The notes under the pieces were generated by a model. The model had not been told where the DNA came from and searched no databases. It was given only the letters and a program-made list of their open reading frames with translations. From assembly GCA_002495885.1 (NCBI GenBank), contig DAHG01000071.1, positions 1-64,000 on the forward strand: a DNA stretch of 64,000 nt, in the 5' to 3' direction. Shown in pieces: positions 42,113-51,921 of the stretch. This stretch comes from Methanocellaceae archaeon UBA148. Its GTDB lineage: Archaea > Halobacteriota > UBA148. The position numbers were made by a program, and so were the translations under genes. Every line of letters starts with the position of its first letter. Within the stretch, counting starts at the first letter, position 1.

Positions 42113-42869
42113 CTAATCACCAAAGAATTTAGAAAGCAACGACTTTCTCGTATTACACATGTCAACGAATCCACAATGGTTACAAAGGGCTCTTTTTGAC
42201 TTATCTGGGAGCGTTCCATCCATTACTTTTTTTACCTTGGTCAGCATAAGCAGGACCCTTTTCCTGTCCCAAAGTTTGATTTTGACATCTCGCAACTCTC
42301 CAAATCTGACATACTCCACAAAACCCTGTTTCACGCTAACTTCAAATTCCTCTTCGACCAACACGGCATATGCAGTTAGTTGTAGCCTGTCGTATCCCCA
42401 AATACTCTGTCTTCTGGGCATATCTCCGGTTTTTATGATGGAGGGAATGACCTCTCCGTCGATTAGGATCAACTTATCTGGACGCCCGACCATTCCCAAT
42501 GTGCTTTGAATACATATGATGCTCAATCATCCCTGGCGTAATTTTCTTGAGAAAATACCCTTTACCCATGTGCTCTAGGTCTTTTGATAGACCCCCAGCA
42601 ATCTTATCGATATCAATTCTTGATTTTGCTTCGTCGATTTTTTCCTTTGGCAAGCTCCCCGCAAGTTCATCTGCAATTTTATTTAAGTATGCTCCGAGTT
42701 CGCATAAGCGTTCCTCTTTTACTAACATGGGAAATTGGAATATAAGTCCTCTGAGTAATAAGTGCTCTACATACCCAATCCTATCTATCTTTAATTCGTG
42801 TCCCCGTGACATGAAATAAATTTGCCGCGGGCAGGATAGGTACAATCTTAAATCACTGACTCTTATCAA
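42113..42869 (-). pseudogene. Cas4-like PD-(D/E)XK protein, frameshifted
   Basis: Two overlapping frames together make one Cas4/DUF83-type protein. The N-terminal part (TTG 42869, SD GGTG) has RVSDLRLYLSCPRQIYFMSR with the first cluster cysteine and reaches GMIEHHMYSK. The C-terminal part continues LGMVGRPDKLILIDGEVIPS and ends with CNHCGFVDMC, the other three Fe-S cysteines. The frame changes near 42495-42510. The expected Glu of the E-x-K motif is replaced (IPSIIKTG), so the nuclease would be inactive even if read through. No CRISPR or cas neighbours are present; thiC follows. Confidence 0.75.
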
Positions 42870-42927
42870 ATTTACACCAATTAGGTATTTTATTAAGAAC
42901 GATATATCTCTTGTTGGGTAAAAGCAA

Positions 42928-43389
42928 ATGACCAAGTTTGAAAATGAGATCGTGAGGTCTTTCAATAATTTTTTTGAGCAGGATGAGATCGATGCCATCG
43001 CATATAGGATCAAACAGCATAGGTTTTCTTCGCAAATACTTGATGTGCTCGTCGACTCCTCTCATGATGATTATTATCTCGGGATTGAGTGCAAAAGCAT
43101 TGTCAATAAGACCGGTTCCCTCTATTTTACTCAACATTTTGGCCCCGATCAAATAGAGCGTATAGACGATTTTCTCCGTAGGTCTGGTAGAAAAGGACTC
43201 TTGGCTGTTGAACTTAGGTACGGGAAAGGCCTGCCAGTAAGGGCACACATCATCAAATGGGCCGATCTTAAAAAACGACATTTGGCAGCAGGTGGGGTTG
43301 GATTTACAGTAGAAGAGATCACGCGCTTTCCACAGATTAAAAGGGTAAGCAGGAGTTATGTGATCGATAACCCGTTGTGGAAAGAATGA
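42928..43389 (+). CDS. Hjc-like Holliday junction resolvase / PD-(D/E)XK nuclease
   Basis: 153 aa. Nuclease core visible: an N-terminal helix with FENEIVRSFNNFF, RFSSQILDVLVDS giving the Asp, YYLGIECKSI giving Glu-x-Lys (ECK), then a helix with FGPDQIERIDDFLRRSGRKG and the strand LLAVELRY. This order matches archaeal Hjc-type resolvases, although length and the C-terminal extension differ from the 130-aa norm. Divergent from the Cas4-like gene. Confidence 0.7.
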   Translation: MTKFENEIVRSFNNFFEQDEIDAIAYRIKQHRFSSQILDVLVDSSHDDYYLGIECKSIVNKTGSLYFTQHFGPDQIERIDDFLRRSGRKGLLAVELRYGKGLPVRAHIIKWADLKKRHLAAGGVGFTVEEITRFPQIKRVSRSYVIDNPLWKE

Positions 43390-43394
43390 CCAAC

Positions 43395-43403
43395 TTTTAT
43401 AAA
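43395..43403 (+). promoter_or_regulatory. TATA box of the TBP gene
   Basis: TTTTATAAA lies 33 bases before the TBP start at 43436, leaving a short leader. Confidence 0.5.
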
Positions 43404-43435
43404 CCCCTTTTCATTATATACATTGGGTGTTATAA

Positions 43436-43984
43436 TTGGTGAAATCGATTAAAATAGAAAACGTTGTGGCATCCACAGCGATAGGGTCAGAAATAGACCT
43501 TAGTGAAGTCGCGCATGTGTTGGAGGGTGCCGATTATGATCCAGAGCAGTTCCCTGGCTTAGTTTATCGAACTAAAAATCCTAAGGCGGCAGCGCTGATT
43601 TTTCGATCTGGAAAAATAGTTTGCACCGGCGCAAAAAGCATCGAGGACGTTGAAAAAAGTTTACAAATAGTCTTTGGAAAGATGATGGAGCTTGGTATTA
43701 GCGTCATCGGAAAACCTCAGATTATAGTCCAGAATATCGTCGCATCTGCTGATTTGAAATCAGAGCTTAACCTGAATGCGATAGCTATCGGACTGGGCTT
43801 GGAGAACATCGAGTATGAGCCGGAGCAATTTCCTGGCTTGGTATACAGAATAAAAGAGCCCAAAGTGGTCGTATTGCTATTCGGGTCTGGCAAGCTGGTC
43901 ATCACAGGCGGAAAGAAGACAGAAGACGTCGAGGCTGCGGTGAAAAAGATCTCCAAAGAGCTACAAGGTCTTGGTTTGCTATGA
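43436..43984 (+). CDS. tbp: TATA-box-binding protein
   Basis: 182 aa made of two direct repeats of the saddle fold: IKIENVVASTAIGSEIDL...EQFPGLVYRTKNP in the first half and IIVQNIVASADLKSELNL...EQFPGLVYRIKEP in the second. General transcription factor for all RNA polymerase promoters. Start is TTG (or GTG one codon later). mcm follows 41 bases downstream. Confidence 0.95.
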   Translation: MVKSIKIENVVASTAIGSEIDLSEVAHVLEGADYDPEQFPGLVYRTKNPKAAALIFRSGKIVCTGAKSIEDVEKSLQIVFGKMMELGISVIGKPQIIVQNIVASADLKSELNLNAIAIGLGLENIEYEPEQFPGLVYRIKEPKVVVLLFGSGKLVITGGKKTEDVEAAVKKISKELQGLGLL

Positions 43985-44025
43985 ACAGAGCAAACTTCTT
44001 ATGTTTTTGAGTCATCTGATTTAGC

Positions 44026-46095
44026 ATGCCAGTTTCGAAATGGGAGGAATTTTTCAAGAAATATTACCAGCAGCAAACCCTTCAATTAGCAAATTCCTAC
44101 CCGGATAAGCGCAGCTTGGTAGTCGAGTTCCCTGATATCGAGAAATACGATGTTGATTTGGCAGACTCTTTTTTAGAGAGACCTCATGATGTATTGCAAG
44201 CTGCCGAAGAAGCTTTGAAGACCCTCGATCTCCCCATTGATGTATCGCTCGATAGAGTACATGTAAGGGTAATCAAGGCTCCTGAAAGGATATATATCCG
44301 TGATCTGAGGAGCGATAATATTTTAAAATTGGTTGCTATAGAAGGCATAGTGCGCAAAGCCACCGCTGTGCGCCCTAAGATCACCGAAGCCGTATTTCAA
44401 TGCGTGTTATGTGACGGTACCACTCCGGTCCTACAAATTGAATCCAAATTTATGGAACCTTATGAATGTAATGATTGCAAGAGAAAAGGTCCGTTTAAAC
44501 TCGTATTTAGCGAATCCTCTTTTATAGATGCACAAAAATTGCAAATTCAGGAATCCCCGGAGGAGCTGAGGGGAGGGGAACAGCCACAGACCATAGATGT
44601 GAACGTAGAGGATGACCTGACCGGGCAAGTAGTTCCTGGGGACAGGGTGGTAGTGACAGGCATTCTTCATTCATACCAGCGAACCACTCCAGCAGGAAAG
44701 AGCACTTTTTTTGACGTCTATTTAGAGTGCATCTCCATTGAGATCCAGGAACAAGAGTTTGAAGCTCTGGAAATTTCCAGAGAGGATGAAAAAGCCATTC
44801 TTGTGCTTTCAGAAAGTCCGAACATTTATGAAATCATGGTTAATTCTATAGCGCCGTCCATATTTGGCTATGCGGATATCAAGGAAGCGATGGCACTTCA
44901 GTTATTTTCTGGCATACAAAAATTGTTGCCGGATGGCACTAAGATAAGGGGTGACGTTCATTTGCTACTCGTAGGAGATCCAGGTACCGCCAAATCGCAA
45001 TTGCTTAGATATGTGGCTCAGCTAGCGCCAAGGGGTATTTATACTAGTGGGAAAGGTACGAGCGCAGCAGGTTTAACAGCTGCTGCCGTAAAAGATGAAT
45101 TTGGAGAAGGCCGGTGGACCCTTGAAGCAGGTGCACTTGTGCTGGCAGACAAGGGAATTGTTGCCGTCGACGAAATAGATAAGATGCGGTCAGAAGACCG
45201 TAGTGCGTTGCATGAGGCAATGGAACAGCAAACTATCAGCATAGCCAAAGCAGGCGTTGTGGCATCATTGCGATCAAGGTGCGCTTTGCTCGGTGCTGCA
45301 AACCCAAAATATGGCAGATTTGATAAATATGAGCCAATAGCAAACCAGATCAATTTGCCTCCTGCGCTTTTATCCCGGTTCGATCTAATTTTCCCGATCA
45401 TGGATGAGCCCGACGCAGAATTGGATGCGAAAATTGCGGATCACATCCTGACAGCACATTACGCCGGAGAGCTGTCAGCACATGCCAAGTACTTTACCTC
45501 CGGAAAAGTAACGAAAGAAGAAGTAGAAGCTGCTATGAAGACGGTTCGACCGGCGACCGAACCAGAGCTGTTGCGCAAATACATTGCCTATGCTAAACGC
45601 ATCTATCCGATAATGAGCGATGGGGCTAGGAAGAGATTGAGAGACTTCTATCTTGGGACGAGAAAACAAGGCGATGACGGTGCACCGGTTCCAGTTACTG
45701 CCCGTTCCTTGGAGGCTTTAGTGAGACTTGCCGAAGCTTCTGCAAGAATGAGACTGAGTGACCAAATCCTTGAAGAAGACGCAGATCGGGTCATACGCAT
45801 CACAGAGTCCTGCCTGAGACAAGTCGGCATCGATCGAGAGACAGGGTTGTTCGATGTCGATGTCATAGCTGTTGGCATCACTAAAAGTCAGCGCGATAGG
45901 ATCAAGCTGCTTAAGGACATAATACGGGAACTTGAGCGCGAACATGGTGGTACATCTTCGAAAGAAGAAGTCTACGACAAAGCAGAGGAGAAGGGGATTG
46001 AGAGGAGTAAAGCAGAGGAATTGCTAGCCAGGTTAAAGGAGCAGGGTGATGTTTACGAGCCGAAATTAGGATTTATTAAAATAGCGAGAGAATGA
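44026..46095 (+). CDS. mcm: Replicative helicase MCM
   Basis: 689-aa hexameric helicase. N-terminal domain with the zinc ribbon CVLC and CNDC (about residues 126-150), AAA+ core with Walker A GDPGTAKSQ (317-325), Walker B VAVDEIDKM, and arginine finger LLSRFDLIF, ending in a winged-helix domain. Its stop overlaps the DUF424 gene. GINS51 and a RecJ-like protein, other CMG-related parts, are also in this window. Confidence 0.96.
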   Translation: MPVSKWEEFFKKYYQQQTLQLANSYPDKRSLVVEFPDIEKYDVDLADSFLERPHDVLQAAEEALKTLDLPIDVSLDRVHVRVIKAPERIYIRDLRSDNILKLVAIEGIVRKATAVRPKITEAVFQCVLCDGTTPVLQIESKFMEPYECNDCKRKGPFKLVFSESSFIDAQKLQIQESPEELRGGEQPQTIDVNVEDDLTGQVVPGDRVVVTGILHSYQRTTPAGKSTFFDVYLECISIEIQEQEFEALEISREDEKAILVLSESPNIYEIMVNSIAPSIFGYADIKEAMALQLFSGIQKLLPDGTKIRGDVHLLLVGDPGTAKSQLLRYVAQLAPRGIYTSGKGTSAAGLTAAAVKDEFGEGRWTLEAGALVLADKGIVAVDEIDKMRSEDRSALHEAMEQQTISIAKAGVVASLRSRCALLGAANPKYGRFDKYEPIANQINLPPALLSRFDLIFPIMDEPDAELDAKIADHILTAHYAGELSAHAKYFTSGKVTKEEVEAAMKTVRPATEPELLRKYIAYAKRIYPIMSDGARKRLRDFYLGTRKQGDDGAPVPVTARSLEALVRLAEASARMRLSDQILEEDADRVIRITESCLRQVGIDRETGLFDVDVIAVGITKSQRDRIKLLKDIIRELEREHGGTSSKEEVYDKAEEKGIERSKAEELLARLKEQGDVYEPKLGFIKIARE

Positions 46096-46388
46096 TGTAT
46101 CTAAAAACGTATGACATGGAATCGGAAAGTATGGTTGCAGCGTGCGATCGAGATATCCTAGGAAAAACGTTCAGCGAGGGCGAGCTGACTATTCATGTTT
46201 CCAAGGAATTTTATAAGGGCGAGCCTGCTACTGAGGCAGAAGTCATAGCTGCACTTCAGAAAGCCACCATCGCTAATTTGCTGGGGAAGAGGGCGGTATC
46301 CTGTGGGACTAAAAGTGGAGTTATCGATCAAGACCACGTGATCACCATAGGTGGAGTACAGCATGCTCAACTGGTGCGGATGCGATAG
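46092..46388 (+). CDS. DUF424 protein
   Basis: 98-aa archaeal protein of unknown function, family DUF424, often next to nmd3 as here. Features: an N-terminal ACDRDILGKTF segment and the mid-region KEFYKGEPATEAEVIAAL, then VITIGGVQHAQLVRM. No catalytic residues are evident. It begins inside the mcm stop (ATGATG gives two possible starts) and is followed three bases later by nmd3; the family probably acts in RNA or translation. Confidence 0.85.
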   Translation: MMYLKTYDMESESMVAACDRDILGKTFSEGELTIHVSKEFYKGEPATEAEVIAALQKATIANLLGKRAVSCGTKSGVIDQDHVITIGGVQHAQLVRMR

Positions 46389-46391
46389 ATA

Positions 46392-47420
46392 ATGCCTTCA
46401 TATCTTTTCTGCCCAAATTGCGGCCAGAGATCTGAGAATGGACTTTGTACACAATGTTTCTTGGAGCAATTCGATCTGGTGAACTGCCCGCCCCTCTTAG
46501 TGGCAAAGGTTTGCACAACCTGCGGATCGTGTTTTCGGAATGGGAAGTGGGTTGAGTGCGATCTTAATAGTCTAACAACGTCGACCGTTAGGTCTCAATT
46601 GAATATTAATCCTGCAGCTGAGGACGTACACATCTCGCTTGTGCCCGAAATATTTGGTGAGAACATGAGGGTGCATGCGCATGTGGATGCCATGGTAAGG
46701 GGCAGAGCGGTATCAGAAGATTTTGATGTGGATGTTCGGATTGCGAGGAAATCGTGCGATAGATGTAGGCTGATTACAGGAGGGTATTATGAGGCCATAG
46801 TTCAGCTCAGGGCAGAAAATCGATATCCTACGTCCGAGGAAAGATCACGATGCAAGGATATCACAGCCAATGTCATCAATCAACTTCAAAAAAGCAATAG
46901 GATGACCTTCATCTCTGACATAAAAGAGTTAAAGGAAGGTATCGATATCTATGTCGTACCCATCCATGCGGGTGATCAGGTATCCAAGGCCATCGCAGAG
47001 AGATTTGGTGGTCAGATTTCTAGGGCAGCAAAATTGGCTGGACGAAGGGAGGGAAAAGACGTTTATCGCGTATCATTTTCAGTTCGACTGCCCCGGTTCA
47101 TGGTTGGAGATATCCTTTCCCTTGGAGACCTCATCATCGATATTACGAGTACGGGAAAAAGGATTGTCGGGAGGGACTTAAATACGGGTGCACGATTTAA
47201 CTCAGATGTGAAAGATATGGTTGATGCGGAGCTTTTATGCCATAGAAGTGATGCCAAGACCACCGTCCTGACGATGGTGCAAGACGATGAGATTCAAGTG
47301 CTCGATCCAGATTCATATGAGCCAATCACTCTCCCGCGACCAGCATTTTTGAATGCAAAAGGTGGGGATGAGGTATCAGTCATAAAAACACACAAGTGTA
47401 TGTTTGTCTTACCCGATTGA
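46392..47420 (+). CDS. NMD3-family ribosome-associated protein
   Basis: 342 aa, archaeal homologue of the 60S export adaptor NMD3. N-terminal zinc-finger pairs CPNCG and CTQC, then CTTCGSCF; downstream RKSCDRCRLITGGYYEAIVQL is the family signature, followed by OB/SH3-like domains at the C-terminus. In archaea it probably acts in 50S maturation. Convergent with the prenyl synthase gene. Confidence 0.9.
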   Translation: MPSYLFCPNCGQRSENGLCTQCFLEQFDLVNCPPLLVAKVCTTCGSCFRNGKWVECDLNSLTTSTVRSQLNINPAAEDVHISLVPEIFGENMRVHAHVDAMVRGRAVSEDFDVDVRIARKSCDRCRLITGGYYEAIVQLRAENRYPTSEERSRCKDITANVINQLQKSNRMTFISDIKELKEGIDIYVVPIHAGDQVSKAIAERFGGQISRAAKLAGRREGKDVYRVSFSVRLPRFMVGDILSLGDLIIDITSTGKRIVGRDLNTGARFNSDVKDMVDAELLCHRSDAKTTVLTMVQDDEIQVLDPDSYEPITLPRPAFLNAKGGDEVSVIKTHKCMFVLPD

Positions 47421-47425
47421 ATCAA

Positions 47426-48451
47426 TTATTGGTACCAGTCCAAGTTCTCTGTCACAAAGTCGATTAAATCCTTGAAAAAGTTTTTGGATTCGGCGTTCAT
47501 GGATGTCTTGTTTATCAGCTTAATGGCCCTATTAGCATGATCTCTTGATGCCTCTTTTGTCTTAGCCAGAGCACCGCATTCTTTTATTATCTTTTGTATC
47601 CTATCTATCCCATCTGCACCTACTTTCTTAGCCTTGATGATATCTCTTAGCTCCTGCTGCAAATCTCTATTTGCCAATTTGTAGGCATAAACTACGTGCA
47701 ATGGTTTCTTTCCCAGAAGAATATCTCCACCCGTTGCTCTTCCATACTGCTCCTCTGACGCGAAGGTGCCAATGATGTCATCTTGGATATCAAACGAATA
47801 ACCAATGTGCATAGCAGCCTCCTCCAATATCTGAAGATCCTGTGCAGGTGCACCTCCCAAGATGGCGCCTGTTAACATGCTGGCTTTGAACAATGAGGCA
47901 GCTCTTTTCGATGCCATGACATACCATTCCTCTACAGTGGGCTCCTTATGTTCAAAAAGCAGATCAAGAGTCTGACTTTCGTTGACTGCCTTATAGTCCT
48001 CTAGGAAGAGTTGGATCACCTTACCAACGACGTCAAAGTTTGACTCAAATAAGGTCTTCAGGGCTTGGCTAAAAAGTATGTTTCCGCAGAAGACTGCTAT
48101 ACTTTCCCCAAACCTGTCCTCATACGTGAAGAGTTTATGGAAGACCCCCCCACCTCTTCTTTTCTCATCTCTGTCCACCAAATCGTCATGGATCAGGATT
48201 CCATGGCGATACAGCTCTATGCCAACACAAATATCCAGTACGTCTTCTATCTCTCCGGTATACCCCTTGTAGGTCAGCAAAGTGCTACATGATGCTATTC
48301 TCTTCCCTTTTCTGAGCAAAAATTCTTCTACCTGAGCGAAAACATCTCCAATGAATGGATGGTAGGCTTTTTCCTCTTCCAAGACGGTTTTAAAATACTC
48401 CCTCAATTTATGGTCTATCAGCTCGGTGTATTCCTCCAATAACTTATCCAT
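47426..48451 (-). CDS. idsA: Geranylgeranyl/farnesyl diphosphate synthase
   Basis: 341-residue trans-prenyltransferase making lipid side-chain precursors. The first aspartate-rich motif is IHDDLVDRDEKRRGG; the second reads DIQDDIIGTF (DDxxG instead of DDxxD, common in short-chain archaeal enzymes). GKRI near residue 51 binds pyrophosphate. Its start overlaps the end of the ABC permease gene by eight bases on the same strand. Confidence 0.9.
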   Translation of the reverse strand: MDKLLEEYTELIDHKLREYFKTVLEEEKAYHPFIGDVFAQVEEFLLRKGKRIASCSTLLTYKGYTGEIEDVLDICVGIELYRHGILIHDDLVDRDEKRRGGGVFHKLFTYEDRFGESIAVFCGNILFSQALKTLFESNFDVVGKVIQLFLEDYKAVNESQTLDLLFEHKEPTVEEWYVMASKRAASLFKASMLTGAILGGAPAQDLQILEEAAMHIGYSFDIQDDIIGTFASEEQYGRATGGDILLGKKPLHVVYAYKLANRDLQQELRDIIKAKKVGADGIDRIQKIIKECGALAKTKEASRDHANRAIKLINKTSMNAESKNFFKDLIDFVTENLDWYQ

Positions 48452-49640
48452 ATCTCACCGCCTCGACAGGACTCATTTTTGCTGCCCTTCTGGCCGGATA
48501 TAAACCAGATATGACTCCAACCAATATCGCAACGGACAAACTTCCGATCATTACTTCTGGGGTAATTATTGCAGGCATCTCCATTCCGATATAAAAACTA
48601 ACGCCAATGCTTACCAATGTGGCAGTAATTGTTCCCAATATGCATCCCAATATGCCGCCTACCAGACTGATCATACCCGCTTCGGTCAAAAACAGCAAAA
48701 TGATGTTCGAATTGGTGGCTCCAATTGCTTTCATAATCCCTATTTCATGGGTTCTTTCCATCACAGACATGAGCATGGAGTTCATGATGCCTATGGAGCC
48801 TACGATCAGTGCAATCGATGCAATTCCAACGAGAACTGCTTGGAGTATCAGGAAGACGGTTCCTATCTGCTCTATCATCGAACTCATCGTCATAGCTTGG
48901 GCGAAGTCGTCCATATTATGGTTCTGGTCTAATGTTTCTTCAATCTCCTCCCCGATATCATCAGCCCTGTCGATGTCACTAATTCGCACCGTCAGCATAT
49001 ATATGTCCTTGGTTCCCAGGACCTCCTGGGCGGCTCTTATAGTTAAAAATATGTTGGGGTCCAGGTCTGCAGAAGCCATCATGCCGGCTTTTTCAAGGAC
49101 TCCGACCACCACGAACTTCTCTCCGTTAATTATTAGGCGATCGTTAATACCGATATCTTCATCGAAATATTCATGTGCAACGCTATATCCGATCGTACAT
49201 CCCCGGTGGTCCCCCTCATATATCCATCGCCCATCTTCGAATTCAGCATACGTTGCATACATTTCTTCCAGGTCTTGTGTGTCGCCAGATATTATCGTGA
49301 CCGGGGTGCGCTCCTTTCTGTATTCTACTTGGGCGGTTCCATACATCCAAGGTCCCACATCCTCGACACCTGCAATTCGTTCTATATCTTCAATATCTCT
49401 CTCTGTAATAGTTTCGGCATAGCCGCCCATTCCAGGTATTATCTGCCGTCCGGGCATTACGCTTATGATATCAGCCATTCCTATGAGTTCCTCTGTTATG
49501 GAATACTGCATGCCATAGCCCACCGCTATCAAAGATATGATGGCAGCTATACCGACTGCGATGCCCAATAGGGTCAAAAATGAACGGAACTTGCGCTCCC
49601 TTATGTTCCTATATGCTAAGAGAAGGCTATCGTAGAACAT
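48444..49640 (-). CDS. MacB/LolCE-type ABC permease
   Basis: 398 aa with one N-terminal helix (FRSFLTLLGIAVGIAAIISL), a large extracellular MacB_PCD domain (about residues 45-255), and three C-terminal helices in an FtsX domain (MERTHEIGIMKAIGAT, GLYPARRAAKMSPVEAVRYG). Works with the ATPase at 49663. The family does mechanotransmission on substrates outside the membrane rather than classic transport. Confidence 0.9.
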   Translation of the reverse strand: MFYDSLLLAYRNIRERKFRSFLTLLGIAVGIAAIISLIAVGYGMQYSITEELIGMADIISVMPGRQIIPGMGGYAETITERDIEDIERIAGVEDVGPWMYGTAQVEYRKERTPVTIISGDTQDLEEMYATYAEFEDGRWIYEGDHRGCTIGYSVAHEYFDEDIGINDRLIINGEKFVVVGVLEKAGMMASADLDPNIFLTIRAAQEVLGTKDIYMLTVRISDIDRADDIGEEIEETLDQNHNMDDFAQAMTMSSMIEQIGTVFLILQAVLVGIASIALIVGSIGIMNSMLMSVMERTHEIGIMKAIGATNSNIILLFLTEAGMISLVGGILGCILGTITATLVSIGVSFYIGMEMPAIITPEVMIGSLSVAILVGVISGLYPARRAAKMSPVEAVRYG

Positions 49641-49662
49641 TTTTATACCTCTAGGATGACTT

Positions 49663-50325
49663 TTATGCTTTCAGGGTGCCATCGCGCATTCTGATACTTC
49701 TATGCGCTCTGGCCGCAATTTCCGGATCGTGGGTTACTATTATGAGCGTTTCACCTTTTTTGTTCAATTTTTCCAGAAAGTTCATGATTCCTTTGCCCGA
49801 TTCTGTATCCAGATTTCCAGTTGGTTCATCGCCAAAGATCACCGGTGGGTCGTTTGCAAGCGCTCTTGCGATCGCAACTCTTTGTTGCTCTCCTCCGCTG
49901 AGCTCTGATGGTTTGTGGTTTGCTCTATCTGCCAGGCCAACGATTTTTAGTAGCTCCTCAGCCCTTTTAGCTCTTTTCCCGCGCGAAGACCCATAAAACA
50001 TCATCGGGAGCGAGACGTTCTCTAGCGCGTTAAGCGTAGGAATCAAATTGAACATCTGAAAGATGAATCCTATTTTCTCCCTCCTGATTTTAGCCAACTC
50101 AGTATCGTTGAGCTTTGAGGTATCGACATCGTCTATAAATACGTTTCCGCTGGTGGGACGATCCAGACAACCGATCATGTTCAATAGGGTGGATTTTCCT
50201 GAGCCCGAGGGCCCTTCTATGGCTACGTAGTCTCCATCAGGGATATCCAGGCTGACACCCCTGAGAGCAGGCACCTCTATTTCTCCCATCTTGTATATCT
50301 TCTTCAAGTTTACGGCGCGGATCAT
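49663..50325 (-). CDS. LolD/MacB-type ABC ATPase
   Basis: 220-aa ATPase. Walker A GPSGSGKST near residue 39, Q-loop FIFQMFNLIPTL typical of the MacB group, signature LSGGEQQR, Walker B VIFGDEPTGNLD, H-loop VTHDPEIA. Overlaps the upstream surface-protein gene by four bases and is 22 bases from the permease gene. Confidence 0.93.
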   Translation of the reverse strand: MIRAVNLKKIYKMGEIEVPALRGVSLDIPDGDYVAIEGPSGSGKSTLLNMIGCLDRPTSGNVFIDDVDTSKLNDTELAKIRREKIGFIFQMFNLIPTLNALENVSLPMMFYGSSRGKRAKRAEELLKIVGLADRANHKPSELSGGEQQRVAIARALANDPPVIFGDEPTGNLDTESGKGIMNFLEKLNKKGETLIIVTHDPEIAARAHRSIRMRDGTLKA

Positions 50326-51845
50326 CCAAACTTACTCCGCCTACGTCGATATGCATAACATCCGCCGATAACCAGAGCAACGACAACGAGCAGTATTATG
50401 ATTTGGGGAAATACGGAGGCCTCCTGTATTTCTACTACGCCTACAGATACGGTATACTCCTTGGATTCATAAGACCTGCCACCATCTTTGAATACAACTT
50501 TGAAGCTCACATCTGTGCGGCCTACTGGCAGATCGCTCGTGTCAATTTCAAATCGAGCTGAGAATACGTCATCGGGTTCCATTGTTCCTATGAAAACCTC
50601 GGAAGGTATCATTTTTAGGTCGGTGACTGGAATGACTCTGACGCCGGTGACATCACGCGATCTGCTATTTGCGACACCGAAAGAGATCTTAGCACCCTCT
50701 CCTCTCGGAACGGATGTCGGTGCAGCGGTTAGAATCAGTATGACGCCCGGCTCATCGATCACGTCGATCGATACTTTTGTACTGGACTCCTGATAGCGGT
50801 CAGCAAATCTGTAGGATACCTTGAAGTAGATCTCATTCCGACCTACCGGCAAGTCGGTCGTATCCAGGTTGAAATCGGCCGTGGCCTTCTGCTCAGACTC
50901 AATTTCCCCTATGAAATATTCAGATGGACTGATGTCCCCATCCATCATGGGGACTACACGGACGCTCGAAACACTCTTGGACATCCCGTTTGCGACATAT
51001 AGTTCGATATCGATCTCTTCTCCCTTCAATACTGATGTAAGGCGCTCTACTACTATCAGCTCGACACCGGGATTTTCCTCCACATTGATGGATGATGTTA
51101 GTCTCGTGGAGTGTATATTATCCCCGTTTTTATATGTCAACTCGAAGGAGATGTCTTTTCGATCTATGGAGACTGGATGCAAGGTGAACTCGACCGTTGA
51201 CATCTCATCAGGCGTCATCGTACCCAAGAAAATTTCATTTGGAGTGAACTCAATTCCCTCTGCCTTTGGAGTAATGATTGCGCTGTTGATTGAATTCGGT
51301 CTTAGGTTTGCTATACCCAGTTCGATCTCTGTCAAATCCCCTTTTGGAATCGCCGATGGAAGGTTTGAGGCCAAAATATTTACGCCTGAATCATCCACTT
51401 TTACTGGGATCGGATATTTGACACTTCCACCATCAAGGACGTCTATCAAGACCTCTGGGAAGTATATGCCCACCTTAACTGGGGCTTTTATCGCAAATGT
51501 GATCGTAGTACTTTGGCCCAGACCCAGTTCGCCTGGGTTCCCATAGTCTCCGCTGATCACCTCAATGCCATTTCCCAATAGGTATACACTCTCAATATCC
51601 GCGTTTATGTTTTTGGTAGTGGTTGTGGTTCCTACGGGTGTGTATATGGTTGTATCCGTCTGGGTCGCCGTCGTAGCTGTATTTTTTATGGTTATCGTGA
51701 TAGTGCCCACATCGCCGGGCATCAGCACATCAGGATAGACTTGGTAATCTGTGATCACAATCGTTGGGTTGTCAGCCGCCCCTACTACTGGCACTGGCGT
51801 GAGAAGCATAATAGCCAAAAAAACACACAAAATTTTAATTTTCAT
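50322..51845 (-). CDS. COG1361-type S-layer/CARDB-like surface protein
   Basis: 507 aa. Signal peptide (residues 1-22, ending VVGAAD), then four or more beta-sandwich NEW3/CARDB-like modules with repeated patterns such as LTAAPTSVPRGEGAKISFGVAN and FIGEIESEQKATADF, and a C-terminal membrane helix (IIILLVVVALVIGGCYAY) followed by RRRRSKFG. The tail is a plain stop-transfer anchor, not PGF-CTERM. First gene of a unit with the MacB-like ATPase and permease, so it probably is the extracellular partner of that complex. Confidence 0.85.
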   Translation of the reverse strand: MKIKILCVFLAIMLLTPVPVVGAADNPTIVITDYQVYPDVLMPGDVGTITITIKNTATTATQTDTTIYTPVGTTTTTKNINADIESVYLLGNGIEVISGDYGNPGELGLGQSTTITFAIKAPVKVGIYFPEVLIDVLDGGSVKYPIPVKVDDSGVNILASNLPSAIPKGDLTEIELGIANLRPNSINSAIITPKAEGIEFTPNEIFLGTMTPDEMSTVEFTLHPVSIDRKDISFELTYKNGDNIHSTRLTSSINVEENPGVELIVVERLTSVLKGEEIDIELYVANGMSKSVSSVRVVPMMDGDISPSEYFIGEIESEQKATADFNLDTTDLPVGRNEIYFKVSYRFADRYQESSTKVSIDVIDEPGVILILTAAPTSVPRGEGAKISFGVANSRSRDVTGVRVIPVTDLKMIPSEVFIGTMEPDDVFSARFEIDTSDLPVGRTDVSFKVVFKDGGRSYESKEYTVSVGVVEIQEASVFPQIIILLVVVALVIGGCYAYRRRRSKFG

Positions 51846-51921
51846 CTTTCCACCTTGGCATTAACTTTTGTAAATGGAATCCTTACTTATATAAATCCTC
51901 TTTTCCTTTTATATACTTGTC

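Noticed and set aside
42112..42219. Longer ThiC with 36 extra residues
   Set aside because: The extension is the other-frame reading of the Cas4-like gene; ATG 42111 has a good ribosome-binding site and the normal ThiC start.
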